From positions 64,770 through 128,769 of the forward strand of contig JAUJOY010000001.1 of the NCBI GenBank assembly GCA_030447385.1: DNA of 64,000 bases, read 5' to 3'. The position numbers and the translations under genes are program-made. Below are positions 48,879 through 57,623 of this stretch, piece after piece. This stretch comes from Mycobacteriales bacterium (GTDB lineage Bacteria > Actinomycetota > Actinomycetes > Mycobacteriales > SCTD01). Every line of letters begins with the position of its first letter. Position 1 is the stretch's first letter. The notes below the pieces were generated by a model, which worked only from the letters and a program-made list of their open reading frames with translations, was not told the origin of the DNA and made no database searches.

Positions 48879-50567
48879 ATGGTCCGCCCCGTGGGCCTCT
48901 CGCTGCAGCCGAAGCACCTCGTGCGCTACCGGGACATCGCGCGGCTGCTCATCAAGTACGGCCGCTCCGACCTCGTGAACGACCTCGACATCGAAGGACT
49001 GGACGCCGAGGAATCCGGCTCGCCCCGGTGCGAGGACGCCGTGCAGCTCGCCGCCGACCTCGAGCGGCTCGGACCCACGTTCATCAAGCTCGGGCAGCTC
49101 CTGTCGACGCGGGTCGACCTGCTGCCTGAGCCCTACACCGACGCGCTGGCGCGACTGCAGGACGACGTCGCGCCCTTCCCGTTCGAGGACGTGCAGAGGA
49201 TCGTCGCGGACGAGCTCGGGGTGGGGGTGTCGCATGCCTTTTCGTCCTTCGACCCGGAGCCCCTCGCCGCTGCCTCGCTGGCGCAGGTGCACCGCGCCGT
49301 CCTGCACAGCGGCCGGGAGGTGGTCGTCAAGGTGCAGCGCCCCGGAATCCGCAGGCAGATCGCCGAGGACATGGCGGCGCTTCACGAGCTCGCGCAGTTC
49401 GCGGACAAGCACACCGACCTCGGGCGGCGGTTCGGCCTCAGCGAGCTGCTCGAGCACTTCCGCAAGGCACTGGTGGCCGAGCTCGACTACACCCGCGAAG
49501 CCGCCCACCTCACGACGCTCGCCGAGATCGTGCAGCCCTGGCCGCGGCTCGTGGTGCCGCGGCACGTGCCCGACTACAGCACCGGCCGGGTGCTGACCAT
49601 GGACTTCATCCCGGGGCGAAAGGTCACTGATGTGACGGCTGTCGGCCGTACCGATCTTGACGCTCGCCCGCTCGTAGACGACCTCTTCCGCGCCTACCTG
49701 CAGCAGATCCTCGGGGAGGGCTTCTTCCACGCCGATCCCCATCCGGGCAACGTCCTGCTCACCCCGGACCGCCGGCTCGCACTGATCGACCTCGGCATGG
49801 TGGGCCGGCTCTCCAACAGCGCCAGGGACTGCATCGTCAAGCTGCTGCTCGCGGTCAGCGACGGTGACGGCGAGGAGGCCGCGACGGCCCTCGCGCAGCT
49901 CGGCTCGCAGCAGGCGGACTTCGACCGCGACACCTTCCGCGCCGACATGGACGACCTCGTCCACCGCAGTGTCGAGCTGGGCAGCGCCCTGCAGGCCGGG
50001 GCGGTGGTCCTCGACATGACGCGGATCGCGAGCCGCTGCGGGCTGCGGCCGGCACCGGAGCTGGCCCTGGTCGGCAAGGCGCTGCTGAACCTGGACCAGG
50101 TGGCGAAGCACCTGGACCCGGGGTTTGCCCCCACCGAGGCCATCCGCCGCCACACCGCAGCCATCCTCCAGACGAGGATGACGACCTCGTCCGGAGGGCT
50201 GCTCGGAGCAGCCATGGAAGCCCGGGACTTCACCGTGCAGCTCCCCGGCCGGGTCAACAAGGTGATGGACGCCGTCGCGGAGGGGAAGTTCCAGGTCAAG
50301 ATCGACGCGATCGACCAGCCGCAGCTGCACGCCCTCCTGCAGCGGCTCGTCAACCGGCTGGCCACCGGCCTCGTTCTCGCCTCCCTCGTGGTGGGCGCAG
50401 CGCTGATGATGCAGATACCGACGGAGTCCCGGATCCTGGGATATCCCAGCATCGCGGTGACCTGCTTCGCGCTGGCGGCCGGCGGCGGGCTCGCCCTGCT
50501 GATCTCGGTGCTCCGATCCGACCGACGCGAGGCTGCCGAGGGGCGGCGGCCGAGGAAGCGGCGCTAG
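48879..50567 (+). CDS. UbiB/ABC1 atypical kinase-like membrane protein
   Basis: A 562-residue protein of the UbiB/ABC1/ADCK family. Hallmarks are the KxGQ motif LGPTFIKLGQLLSTR near residue 65, the Ala-rich nucleotide loop PLAAASLAQVHRA, the lysine in EVVVKVQRPGIRRQ, the catalytic HADPHPGNVLLTPDRR and the metal-binding LALIDLGMVGRL. Two C-terminal helices (GLVLASLVVGAALMM and SIAVTCFALAAGGGLALLISV) anchor it. Homologues support isoprenoid-quinone lipid metabolism through ATPase activity. In menaquinone-using actinomycetes the role is less clear. ATG 48879 has GGAAG six bases upstream. It is divergent from the WGR gene. Confidence 0.92.
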   Translation: MVRPVGLSLQPKHLVRYRDIARLLIKYGRSDLVNDLDIEGLDAEESGSPRCEDAVQLAADLERLGPTFIKLGQLLSTRVDLLPEPYTDALARLQDDVAPFPFEDVQRIVADELGVGVSHAFSSFDPEPLAAASLAQVHRAVLHSGREVVVKVQRPGIRRQIAEDMAALHELAQFADKHTDLGRRFGLSELLEHFRKALVAELDYTREAAHLTTLAEIVQPWPRLVVPRHVPDYSTGRVLTMDFIPGRKVTDVTAVGRTDLDARPLVDDLFRAYLQQILGEGFFHADPHPGNVLLTPDRRLALIDLGMVGRLSNSARDCIVKLLLAVSDGDGEEAATALAQLGSQQADFDRDTFRADMDDLVHRSVELGSALQAGAVVLDMTRIASRCGLRPAPELALVGKALLNLDQVAKHLDPGFAPTEAIRRHTAAILQTRMTTSSGGLLGAAMEARDFTVQLPGRVNKVMDAVAEGKFQVKIDAIDQPQLHALLQRLVNRLATGLVLASLVVGAALMMQIPTESRILGYPSIAVTCFALAAGGGLALLISVLRSDRREAAEGRRPRKRR

Positions 50568-50585
50568 ACCGGGCGGTGCGGCGCG

Positions 50586-51638
50586 ATGTCCGGAGCAGGG
50601 CATCATGGGCCGGTGGGCGTGCGCGAGGAACGCTGCCGCGCGCAGCTGCTCTCCGGACCCCCAGCAGCCTCCCCGGATCGGGTGGCCGAGCGACTGCTGG
50701 CCGTGCAGGCCCAGGATCCGCGCGGCGCCCGACTCGCCGTCCGCGCCCGCTCCGCCGGCCTGGTCGCGCAGGACGTCGACCGCGCCCTGACGCAGGACCG
50801 CAGCCTCGTCGTCAGCTGGCTGAACCGCGGCACGCTGCACCTGGTGCGCAGCGCGGACCTGCCGCTGCTGCACGCGCTGACCACCCCGCAGCTGCACACG
50901 GGGAACACCCGGCGACGGCGCGAGGAGGGTGTCTCACCGGAGCAGGCGGAGCGGGGTACGCGCGTGGTCGCCGATGCGCTGGCGGACGGCCCGCGTACCC
51001 GTCCCGCGCTGCGCGAGCTGCTGTGCGCCGCCGGCGTCCCGGTCGCCGGGCAGGCACTGGCCCACGTGCTGATGCGCACCTGCCTGCTCGGGCTGGCGGT
51101 CCGGGGGCCGGTGATCGGGAGCGACCACGCCTACGTGCATGTGCGGGACTGGCTGGGTGCCGCGCTCGAGGCCGTGCCGGACCGGGGCGGGGCGCTGACC
51201 GAGCTCGCCCGCCGCTACCTGGTCGGGCACCAGCCCGCGTCCGCCCGCGACCTCGCTCGGTGGGCCGGGCTCTCCCTGGGTGATGCGCGTCGCGGGCTCA
51301 GCGGGATCCGCGGCCTGCACGACCGCGGGAACGAGCTGGTGGCGCTGACTGCGGCGGAGCCGGCCGCACCGCCGCCGCCGCGGCTGCTCGGCCCGTTCGA
51401 CCCGCTGCTGCTGGGCTGGGCCGACCGCGAGCCGGTCGTCGGGGAGCACCGCGAGCTCGTCACCAGCAACGGCATCTTCCGGCCGTTCGCCCTCGTGCAC
51501 GGCCGCGCGGCCGCGACGTGGTCGTTGGGCGATCTCACCGTGGTCCCCTTCGCCCCGATCGACCCGGCGGTTGCCGCGGCACTCGAGGTGGAGGCCGCCG
51601 ACGTGCATCGCTTCCTCGGGTCGGCCAGATACCGCTGA
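50586..51638 (+). CDS. winged-helix DNA-binding protein (HTH_42 family)
   Basis: A 350-residue protein of the winged-helix HTH_42 family, related to the YcaQ/AlkX DNA glycosylases that unhook interstrand cross-links. Family features: PDRVAERLLAVQAQDPRGA near residue 30, LVVSWLNRGTLHLVRSADLP near 75, the winged-helix RPALRELLCAAGVPVAGQAL, ARRYLVGHQPASARDLARWAGLSLGDARRGL, and LLGPFDPLLLGWADRE near 265. The Gln-rich catalytic QxQ/QxD motif of YcaQ is represented by VQAQD. Glycosylase activity is inferred. It follows the UbiB-like gene by 18 bases. GTG 50613 is an alternative start because homology begins there. Confidence 0.85.
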   Translation: MSGAGHHGPVGVREERCRAQLLSGPPAASPDRVAERLLAVQAQDPRGARLAVRARSAGLVAQDVDRALTQDRSLVVSWLNRGTLHLVRSADLPLLHALTTPQLHTGNTRRRREEGVSPEQAERGTRVVADALADGPRTRPALRELLCAAGVPVAGQALAHVLMRTCLLGLAVRGPVIGSDHAYVHVRDWLGAALEAVPDRGGALTELARRYLVGHQPASARDLARWAGLSLGDARRGLSGIRGLHDRGNELVALTAAEPAAPPPPRLLGPFDPLLLGWADREPVVGEHRELVTSNGIFRPFALVHGRAAATWSLGDLTVVPFAPIDPAVAAALEVEAADVHRFLGSARYR

Positions 51639-51647
51639 CGGCGCGGA

Positions 51648-52952
51648 TCAGGGCGGGTCGATCTGCCAGCACGGCGTGGCGTTCACGACCGTCCCGAGCT
51701 CTGGCCAGCGCAGCAGCGCCGGGTCCTCGAGCAGGTGCTTGACCGCCTCGGGGCCGGACAGGCCGTCCCGCATGCAGCGGGCCAGCGCGCCCACGACGGC
51801 CGGCGCGGCGAAGGAGGTGCCGCTCCAGGAGACCCACTCCTCGTAGCTGTTCCCGCCCCCCTGCGGCGTCCAGCTGGTGAAGAAGGTGCTCACGATCCCG
51901 ACGCCGGGGGCGCAGGCCCGCACCCACTCGCCGTAGTTGGTGAACGTCGCGGGACCGTCGGGACCGAGGGCTCCGACCGACACCACGCCCGGCAGCGCCG
52001 CGGGGAAGGAGGGGCGGCAGGTCGAGTCGTTGCCCGCCGAGGCCACGACGATGGTGCCGGCGGCCTGCAGCCGGCGTACGGCCTGCGCGAGCCGCTCCAT
52101 CTCCCCGAGGGCGTAGCCGCCGAAGGACAGGTTGACCAGGTCCGGACCGGCCCCCGTGTCCGGGTCGATCAGCGCCTCGAGCGCGTCGGCGACACTGATC
52201 TCGTCGGCGTCGCCGTGGCCGCCGAGGACGCCGTTGACCGACAGCTCGCAGCCGGGGGCGATGCGCTCGATGAGCCCGGCGATGAAGGTGCCGTGCCCCG
52301 CGACCGGGTCGATGCGGCCGTCCTGGTCCTCGTCCGGGTACTCCGCGTGCACGGGGTCGTCGGCGAGGCCGCGCAAGGCGTGCGGCCGCAGACTCCCGCC
52401 GGCCAGCCCGGTGTCGAGGACGACGATCGAGGGCTTCGTACGCTCGCCGACCCGGCCGCGGAAGACGGGAAGCGCAGGCGGCGAGGCCGGACGGGCGCTG
52501 TGCTCGTTGCGGCCCGCTGCCTGCAGACCCTCTTCGGCCGGGTTGGCGCGGAAGGGGTTGGCCGTGAAGCTGTTCGCCCGGAACGGGTTGGCGCGAAACG
52601 GGTTGGCGCGAAACGGGTTGGCCCAGAACGGGTCGCCGGCGCTCGCGCCCCACACGGCAGCCGGGTGCGGACCGCAGCAGTAGCAGTGCGAGAACAGCAC
52701 GTGGTTGAGCTGCGCCGGGATCCCTTCGAGCCGAAGGTCCTGCACCGTTGCCACCGGATCGATCTCGGTCGCGAAGCGCAGGAAGGACCCGCTGCTCACG
52801 CCGCGCTCCCGCTCGAGGATCCCCTCGGTGCGCTCGGCGTCGATCGCGCGGACGAACACCTCCCCCGGCCGGTAGGCCACGCCTCCTGCCTCACGCGAGA
52901 AGGCGACGCGGTCCTGCCATGAGCCGTTGGGTCGGCCGGTGGTCTCGCTCAT
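51648..52952 (-). CDS. S8 subtilisin-like protease with NPFRA repeat array
   Basis: A 434-residue protease without a signal peptide, so it acts in the cytosol. Residues 1-90 form a fore-domain (VAYRPGEVFVRAIDAER, IPAQLNHVLF) that ends in a Cys-rich HCYCCGPHPAAVWGA. Residues about 107-138 are six NPFRA-type pentapeptides. The protease domain has the triad Asp180 (VVLDTGLAGG), His220 (AGHGTFIAGL) and Ser380 (SGTSFAAPAV), and the oxyanion Asn in VASAGNDS. All catalytic residues are intact. Its ATG overlaps the stop of the upstream cyclase-STAND gene by four bases, so the two are made together. A STAND switch with a cytosolic protease suggests a signal-triggered proteolytic effector, which is inference. 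Confidence 0.9.
   Translation of the reverse strand: MSETTGRPNGSWQDRVAFSREAGGVAYRPGEVFVRAIDAERTEGILERERGVSSGSFLRFATEIDPVATVQDLRLEGIPAQLNHVLFSHCYCCGPHPAAVWGASAGDPFWANPFRANPFRANPFRANSFTANPFRANPAEEGLQAAGRNEHSARPASPPALPVFRGRVGERTKPSIVVLDTGLAGGSLRPHALRGLADDPVHAEYPDEDQDGRIDPVAGHGTFIAGLIERIAPGCELSVNGVLGGHGDADEISVADALEALIDPDTGAGPDLVNLSFGGYALGEMERLAQAVRRLQAAGTIVVASAGNDSTCRPSFPAALPGVVSVGALGPDGPATFTNYGEWVRACAPGVGIVSTFFTSWTPQGGGNSYEEWVSWSGTSFAAPAVVGALARCMRDGLSGPEAVKHLLEDPALLRWPELGTVVNATPCWQIDPP
52539..52634 (-). repeat. 15-bp tandem repeat encoding NPFRA units
   Basis: Read on the minus strand the units are DPFWA, NPFRA, NPFRA, NPFRA, NSFTA, NPFRA and a final NP. Third-position changes between units (TTT/TTC, CGC/CGG) show that the peptide has been kept under selection rather than copied recently. 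Confidence 0.92.
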
Positions 52953-55603
52953 GTCCCGCTCCTCAGCGTCGTGCGTACGGGGTCGTGCTCCGGCGTCGCG
53001 ACCCGGTCCAGCGCCTGCCCCGCCAGCTGCGCCGCGTCGGGCAGGAGCAGCGCGCGACCGGCGGCGGATTCGGCATCGAAGGGGGCGTCCCCCAGGATCC
53101 GGCGGTTGCTCTGCGACATCTGCTCGCACGCCGCGAGGTCCTCGTCGTAGAGCTGGTGACCGTTCTCGCTCAGGACCTGCTGCGCCTTCGCGTTCAGGCG
53201 CACCGAGAGAACGGGATCTGCGGACGCCGCCAGCGCAGCCGCCGTCACCATCGAGTAGGCGATCTGGACCTCGGACCCGAGGGCCATCCCGAGGTCGAGG
53301 CAGGCCCGCTGATGCCGTGCAGCGGTCGTCAGGTCGCCGTAGCGCAGGGCCAGCTCGGCGAGGTTGCCCTCCGCGATCGCGGTGAGGTGATCGTCGTCTA
53401 GGGAGCGGGCGAGCAGCAGCTCCTGGTCGAAGGCGGCCGCGGCAGCCGCGTCGTCCCCGGCGAAGTGGGAGGAGAGCCCGAGCAGGTTGAGCATCCGGGC
53501 GCGGCCCCGGCTGGTGAGCCCGCGCTCCAGCGCGGCGCGGGCGATGGCCCCGGCCTGCTCGTAGTCCGACGAACGGAGCGCGACCTCGCCCCGGGCACGC
53601 TCGACGGCGACGTCATCCCACGGCGGCGGGCCGCCACACGCCCTCTGGACACCAGCGGCCAGCGCCGCGGCCGCACGCGCACTGGCGATGTCGCCGTGGC
53701 GTACGTGCAGGTTGGACAGGGTCGTGAGCAGCGACACCCGTGCGGCCGACGGCGCGGGCAGCATCTTCGCGTAACCCGAGAGCTCGTCGATGCTGTGCAG
53801 CGGGGTGTCCCCGGCGTAGTAGTAGCGGGCGATGGTGCAGGCCAGCTGCTGGGCCAGCTCGGGGCGCGTGCCCGCGAGCAGCGGTACGAGCCATCGGAGG
53901 TTCTCCAGCTCGTCGCTGATCTGCGCAGCGCGCAGCCGGTCCATGGGCTGCCAGGGGCCCAGACGATCCACCCACCACTGCCCGAGGCGCTCCGCCGCAC
54001 CCCCGGCCTCGCCGTGCTCCTCGAGCAGCCGCCAGGAGTAGGCCCGCACCGTCTCGAGCAGCCGGTAGCGGCTGTCGTTCCCGGTCAGGTCGACGCTGAC
54101 CAGCGACCGCTCGGCCAGCTGCCACACCAGCTCGGGGACGTCCCCGCCGACGATCTCGCTCCCGTCTGCGAGGGCGGGGGCAGCGGCCTCGAGCGAGAAG
54201 TCCTTGGCGAACACGGCCAGCCGCCGCAAGGCCGTCCGCTCCTGCGGGGCGAGCAGGCGAACGCTCCAGTCGATGGCCGCCTCCATGGTGCGCTGCCGGT
54301 CAGGCCGGCCGCGGTCCCGGCTCCGCAGGACGGCGAACCGGTCCTCGAGCCCGGCGAGGAGCCGGGCGGGCGGAAGGACCGACATCTGCGACGCCGCCAG
54401 CTCGAGTGCGAGCGGCAGGCCGTCGAGCCGCCGGCAGATGCCGACGACGGCTCCCACGGTGCCCTCGTCGAGCACGAACGACGGGCAGACGGACCTCGCT
54501 CGCTGCAGGAAGAGCTCGACCGACGGTGTCGACGCAGCATCCGCAAGCGGGGCGTTCCCGGCCGGAAGTGGCAGCGGCCGCACCGGCCAGACGCCTTCCT
54601 GAGGCATCCCGAGGCGCTCGCGGCTGGTGGCGAGCATGCCCACCCCGGGACACCTCGCCAACAGCTCCGACAGCCGTGGCACGAGCTCGTCGACGAGGTG
54701 GTCGCAGTTGTCGAGGACGACCAGCGCCCGCAGGCGGGCGAGGTGCTCCATGGCGTCCTGCCAGCGGTCGCTGCCGGCCGACACGGGCGCGCCCACGGCG
54801 GCAGCGAGGGCCGAACCCACCAGCGCCTCGTCCTGCAGTGGTGCCAGGTCGACCAGCCACACGCCGTCGTCCCACCCCCGGGCGGCGACGATGCCCACCT
54901 CCACCGCCAGCCGGGTCTTGCCCACGCCGCCAGGCCCGAGCAGCGTCTGCACCCGCCCCGGCGCAAGGCCGGCGACCACGGCCATGACGTCCTGCGCACG
55001 GCCGACCAGCGGCGTGGGCGGCGGTACGAGGTTGTGCCCGTCGACGGGCACGGCGCGGATGGCCGGGAACTCCCGGCGCAGTCCGCGGGCGGCCACGCGG
55101 TACAGCCTGGGCCCGGTGTCGAAGTCGCGGATGCGGTAGCGCCCGAGCGGCACCAGCTGGACTGCGGGAACGTCCCCGGCCTCGTCCGCGCACTGCTCGG
55201 AGATGAGGATCTCGCCGCCGTGCGCGGCCGTCATGACCCGGACCGCCTGGTGCACGGCCAGCGCGACGTAGGCACCGTCCCGGGGGACCGCGAGACCGGT
55301 GTGGGCGCCCATGCGCACCGCGGGCCGCCCGTGCTCGGGCCAGGACTCGGCGGCCAGCCGGCGCTGCCCCTCCACACACGCGGAGACGGCAGCCGCTGCG
55401 CTCTCGAAGGCCGCGAACGTGGAGTCGCCCGCGCCGGGCAGCGGATGCCCGCCGTGGCTCTGCCAGGTCTCGACCAGCACGTCGACGCTGCGGCGCAGGA
55501 CGGCGTCGTAACCGTGCCCGAGGCGGCGCAGCAGCTGCGTGGAGCCCTCGATGTCGGTGAACACGAAGGTCACGGTCCCGCTCGGGAGGGCGTCCTCGTC
55601 CAC
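52949..55603 (-). CDS. class III cyclase-like, STAND ATPase and TPR regulator
   Basis: An 884-residue multidomain protein. Residues 5-165 are a class III adenylate/guanylate cyclase homology domain (VTFVFTDIEGSTQLLRRLG with metal-binding Asp17, then GDSTFAAFESAAAAVSAC and GGEILISEQCADE). Residues about 200-480 are a STAND/NB-ARC ATPase: LLGPGGVGKTRLAVEV (Walker A near 218), ALVVLDNCDHLVDELVP (Walker B near 297), MLATSRERLGMPQEG and LPLALELAAS. The rest is winged helix and TPR repeats (AAAFDQELLLARSLDD, ALRYGDLTTAARHQRA). It lacks the LuxR HTH of the related MalT/AfsR-type proteins. GTG 55603 is chosen because the cyclase homology starts there. It is coupled to the S8 protease and lies 100 bp behind ABC genes. 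Confidence 0.9.
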   Translation of the reverse strand: MDEDALPSGTVTFVFTDIEGSTQLLRRLGHGYDAVLRRSVDVLVETWQSHGGHPLPGAGDSTFAAFESAAAAVSACVEGQRRLAAESWPEHGRPAVRMGAHTGLAVPRDGAYVALAVHQAVRVMTAAHGGEILISEQCADEAGDVPAVQLVPLGRYRIRDFDTGPRLYRVAARGLRREFPAIRAVPVDGHNLVPPPTPLVGRAQDVMAVVAGLAPGRVQTLLGPGGVGKTRLAVEVGIVAARGWDDGVWLVDLAPLQDEALVGSALAAAVGAPVSAGSDRWQDAMEHLARLRALVVLDNCDHLVDELVPRLSELLARCPGVGMLATSRERLGMPQEGVWPVRPLPLPAGNAPLADAASTPSVELFLQRARSVCPSFVLDEGTVGAVVGICRRLDGLPLALELAASQMSVLPPARLLAGLEDRFAVLRSRDRGRPDRQRTMEAAIDWSVRLLAPQERTALRRLAVFAKDFSLEAAAPALADGSEIVGGDVPELVWQLAERSLVSVDLTGNDSRYRLLETVRAYSWRLLEEHGEAGGAAERLGQWWVDRLGPWQPMDRLRAAQISDELENLRWLVPLLAGTRPELAQQLACTIARYYYAGDTPLHSIDELSGYAKMLPAPSAARVSLLTTLSNLHVRHGDIASARAAAALAAGVQRACGGPPPWDDVAVERARGEVALRSSDYEQAGAIARAALERGLTSRGRARMLNLLGLSSHFAGDDAAAAAAFDQELLLARSLDDDHLTAIAEGNLAELALRYGDLTTAARHQRACLDLGMALGSEVQIAYSMVTAAALAASADPVLSVRLNAKAQQVLSENGHQLYDEDLAACEQMSQSNRRILGDAPFDAESAAGRALLLPDAAQLAGQALDRVATPEHDPVRTTLRSGT

Positions 55604-55703
55604 GCCTGCATTCTTGCGCGTGCACGCACGATCGGGAACCCCCCGCGGCCGGTCCTCCACACGGCGGTTGCCGTCAGCCCGGGGCGGCTCCACGCGCGTT
55701 CTG

Positions 55704-56540
55704 CTACCCCCGGCGGTACAGGATCGTGGTCAGCGGCGCGAAGATGGCAGCGAGCAGCGCCGCCACGGCGAGCGCGACGAGGATCTGCCCCCCGTCGGCG
55801 TCGCCGGCCATGAGCCCCCGTGAGGCCGAGGCGAGGATCGAGATGGGGTTGACCTCAACGAAGGCCTCCAGCGCGGACGGCAGCGTCTCGGGAGCCACGA
55901 AGACGTTGGACAGGAAGGTCAGCGGGAAGATGCCCATGAAGCCGGCGTTCATGACGGCGCTGGGGGTCCGCAGCAGCAGGCCGAGGGTCGTGAAGACCCA
56001 GGAGAGCCCGAACGCGAAGACGACGACGAGCCCGAGTGCTGCTGCCACACCGAAGAAGCCGCCGTCGGGACGGAAGCCCAGCAGCACCCCGACCACCATG
56101 ATGACCGTCACCGCGAGCAGGTAGCGGACGGTGTCGCCGAGCAGCGAGCCGACCAGCGGGGCGGGACGCCAGATCGGCATCGAGCGGAAGCGGTCCACCA
56201 CCCCCTTGGTCAGGTCGGTGTTGAGCGCCACCCCGGAGTAGACGGTCGTGAAGAGCACCGACATCACGAGGATCCCGGGCAGCAGGTAGTCGCGGTACTC
56301 CCCGGTGGAGCCGGAGATCGCCCCGCCGAACAGGTAGGTGAACATCAGCACGAACATCACCGGGGTGATCGTCACGTCGAGCAGCTGCTCGGGCACGTGC
56401 TTGACCTTGAGCATGCCCCGCCACCCGAAGGTGAGGGCCGTCGACGCCGGTCCGGGCCGTGGCGGGCGGGTCGTCGAGGCGATGGCGCGCCGGACCGCGG
56501 CCGTGTCGGCGGCGGCGACGGTGTCGTGGGTGGCGCTCAT
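55704..56540 (-). CDS. ABC-2 type permease (DrrB-like)
   Basis: A 278-residue integral membrane protein with six predicted helices: [87 protein letters not shown], and [17 protein letters not shown]. The segment [20 protein letters not shown] is the coupling region of DrrB-type exporters. Together with the ATPase upstream it forms a drug or lipid efflux pump of the daunorubicin-resistance family. Its ATG overlaps the ATPase stop by four bases. Confidence 0.9.
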   Translation of the reverse strand: MSATHDTVAAADTAAVRRAIASTTRPPRPGPASTALTFGWRGMLKVKHVPEQLLDVTITPVMFVLMFTYLFGGAISGSTGEYRDYLLPGILVMSVLFTTVYSGVALNTDLTKGVVDRFRSMPIWRPAPLVGSLLGDTVRYLLAVTVIMVVGVLLGFRPDGGFFGVAAALGLVVVFAFGLSWVFTTLGLLLRTPSAVMNAGFMGIFPLTFLSNVFVAPETLPSALEAFVEVNPISILASASRGLMAGDADGGQILVALAVAALLAAIFAPLTTILYRRG

Positions 56541-57510
56541 GCGGTGGCCTCGTATTCGACGGAGGAGTCGGCCGGGTGGCCGGTGAGGGCGAGGAAGACC
56601 TCATCCAGGCTCGGTCGGCCGAAGGAGAAGTCGGCGATGCCGATGCCCGCGGCCGTGAGCTCGGCGACGGCTCGCCCGGCCTCCTCGGCATCGGAGCAGG
56701 TCGCGGACAAGCGCGCAGCGTCGGGCTGGAGCGTCAGCGCGCCGAGCGCCCTGGTCAGGGCTCGCTCGGCGTCCGGCCGCTGCGCCGCGTCGGCGAGCGT
56801 GACGTGCAGGGCGCCGCGCCCGACGGAGGACTTGAGCTGGGCGGGCGTGCCCTCGGCGATGACCCGGCCGCGGTCGATGACGGCGATGCCGTCCGCCAGC
56901 TGGTCGGCCTCCTCGAGGTACTGGGTGCAGAGCAGCACCGTGGTGCCCTCCTGCACCAAGGCGCGCACGATCTCCCACACCTGGTTGCGCGACCGCGGGT
57001 CGAGCCCGGTCGTCGGCTCGTCGAGGAACATCAGCTCCGGCGTGACGACCAGGCTCGCGGCGATGTCCAGCCGCCGCCGCATGCCCCCGGAGAAGTTCTT
57101 GACGAGGCGACCCGAGGCCTCGGCGATGCCGAACGCCCCGAGCAGCTCGTCGGCGCGGAGCTTCGCGGCCGCGCGCCTGAGCCCCAGCAGGCGCCCGAGC
57201 AGCACGAGGTTCTCGCGGCCGGTGAGGTCCTCGTCGACGGAGGCCAGCTGACCGGTGAGGCTGATGCGCCCACGGACCGCGTCGGCCTCGTGCACGATGT
57301 CGTGGCCGAGGACGTGCGCGCTGCCGGCGTCCGGACGGATCAAGGTGGCCAGCATGCGGATGGTCGTCGTCTTGCCCGCGCCGTTCGGGCCGAGCACGCC
57401 GTAGACGCAGCCCGCGGCACGGCGAGGTCGACGCCGTCGACGGCGTGCACCTGCCCGTAGGCCTTGACCAGGCCGGTGGCCTCGATCGCCAGCGATGTGG
57501 ATGCGGTCAT
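56537..57510 (-). CDS. ABC transporter ATPase (DrrA-like), one frameshift
   Basis: The ATP-binding subunit of the DrrAB-type exporter. The N-terminus starts at ATG 57510 ([34 protein letters not shown]) and switches frame near 57413; one G added in GCCGCGGGCTGC restores the reading into [20 protein letters not shown] (Walker A). Next are [12 protein letters not shown], the signature [15 protein letters not shown], Walker [18 protein letters not shown] and the His switch region [16 protein letters not shown]. The C-terminal 80-residue DrrA-type regulatory tail is present. It lies directly before the permease. Confidence 0.92.
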
Positions 57511-57623
57511 GGCACTCCTCGGGTCCGGCTGTCAGCGTCTCTCGCCGGTCTGACAAAACTGCTCCCCGGAAGTCATCGGCGTCCAGCGGATTTGCTCCCG
57601 GATCCCTGGAGCTATTGCTGCCC

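Noticed and set aside
48378-50897. 839-codon minus-strand frame opposite the UbiB-like gene
   Set aside because: The UbiB-like reading has all kinase-like motifs; the antisense frame has only low-complexity Gln/Gly/Arg sequence.
52539-52634. 15-bp repeats as a CRISPR-like or iteron array
   Set aside because: The repeats are in frame within a conserved protease gene and encode NPFRA units with synonymous changes, so they are coding.
53465-55813. 782-codon plus-strand frame opposite the cyclase-STAND gene
   Set aside because: No domain, and the minus-strand reading carries clear cyclase, Walker and TPR motifs.
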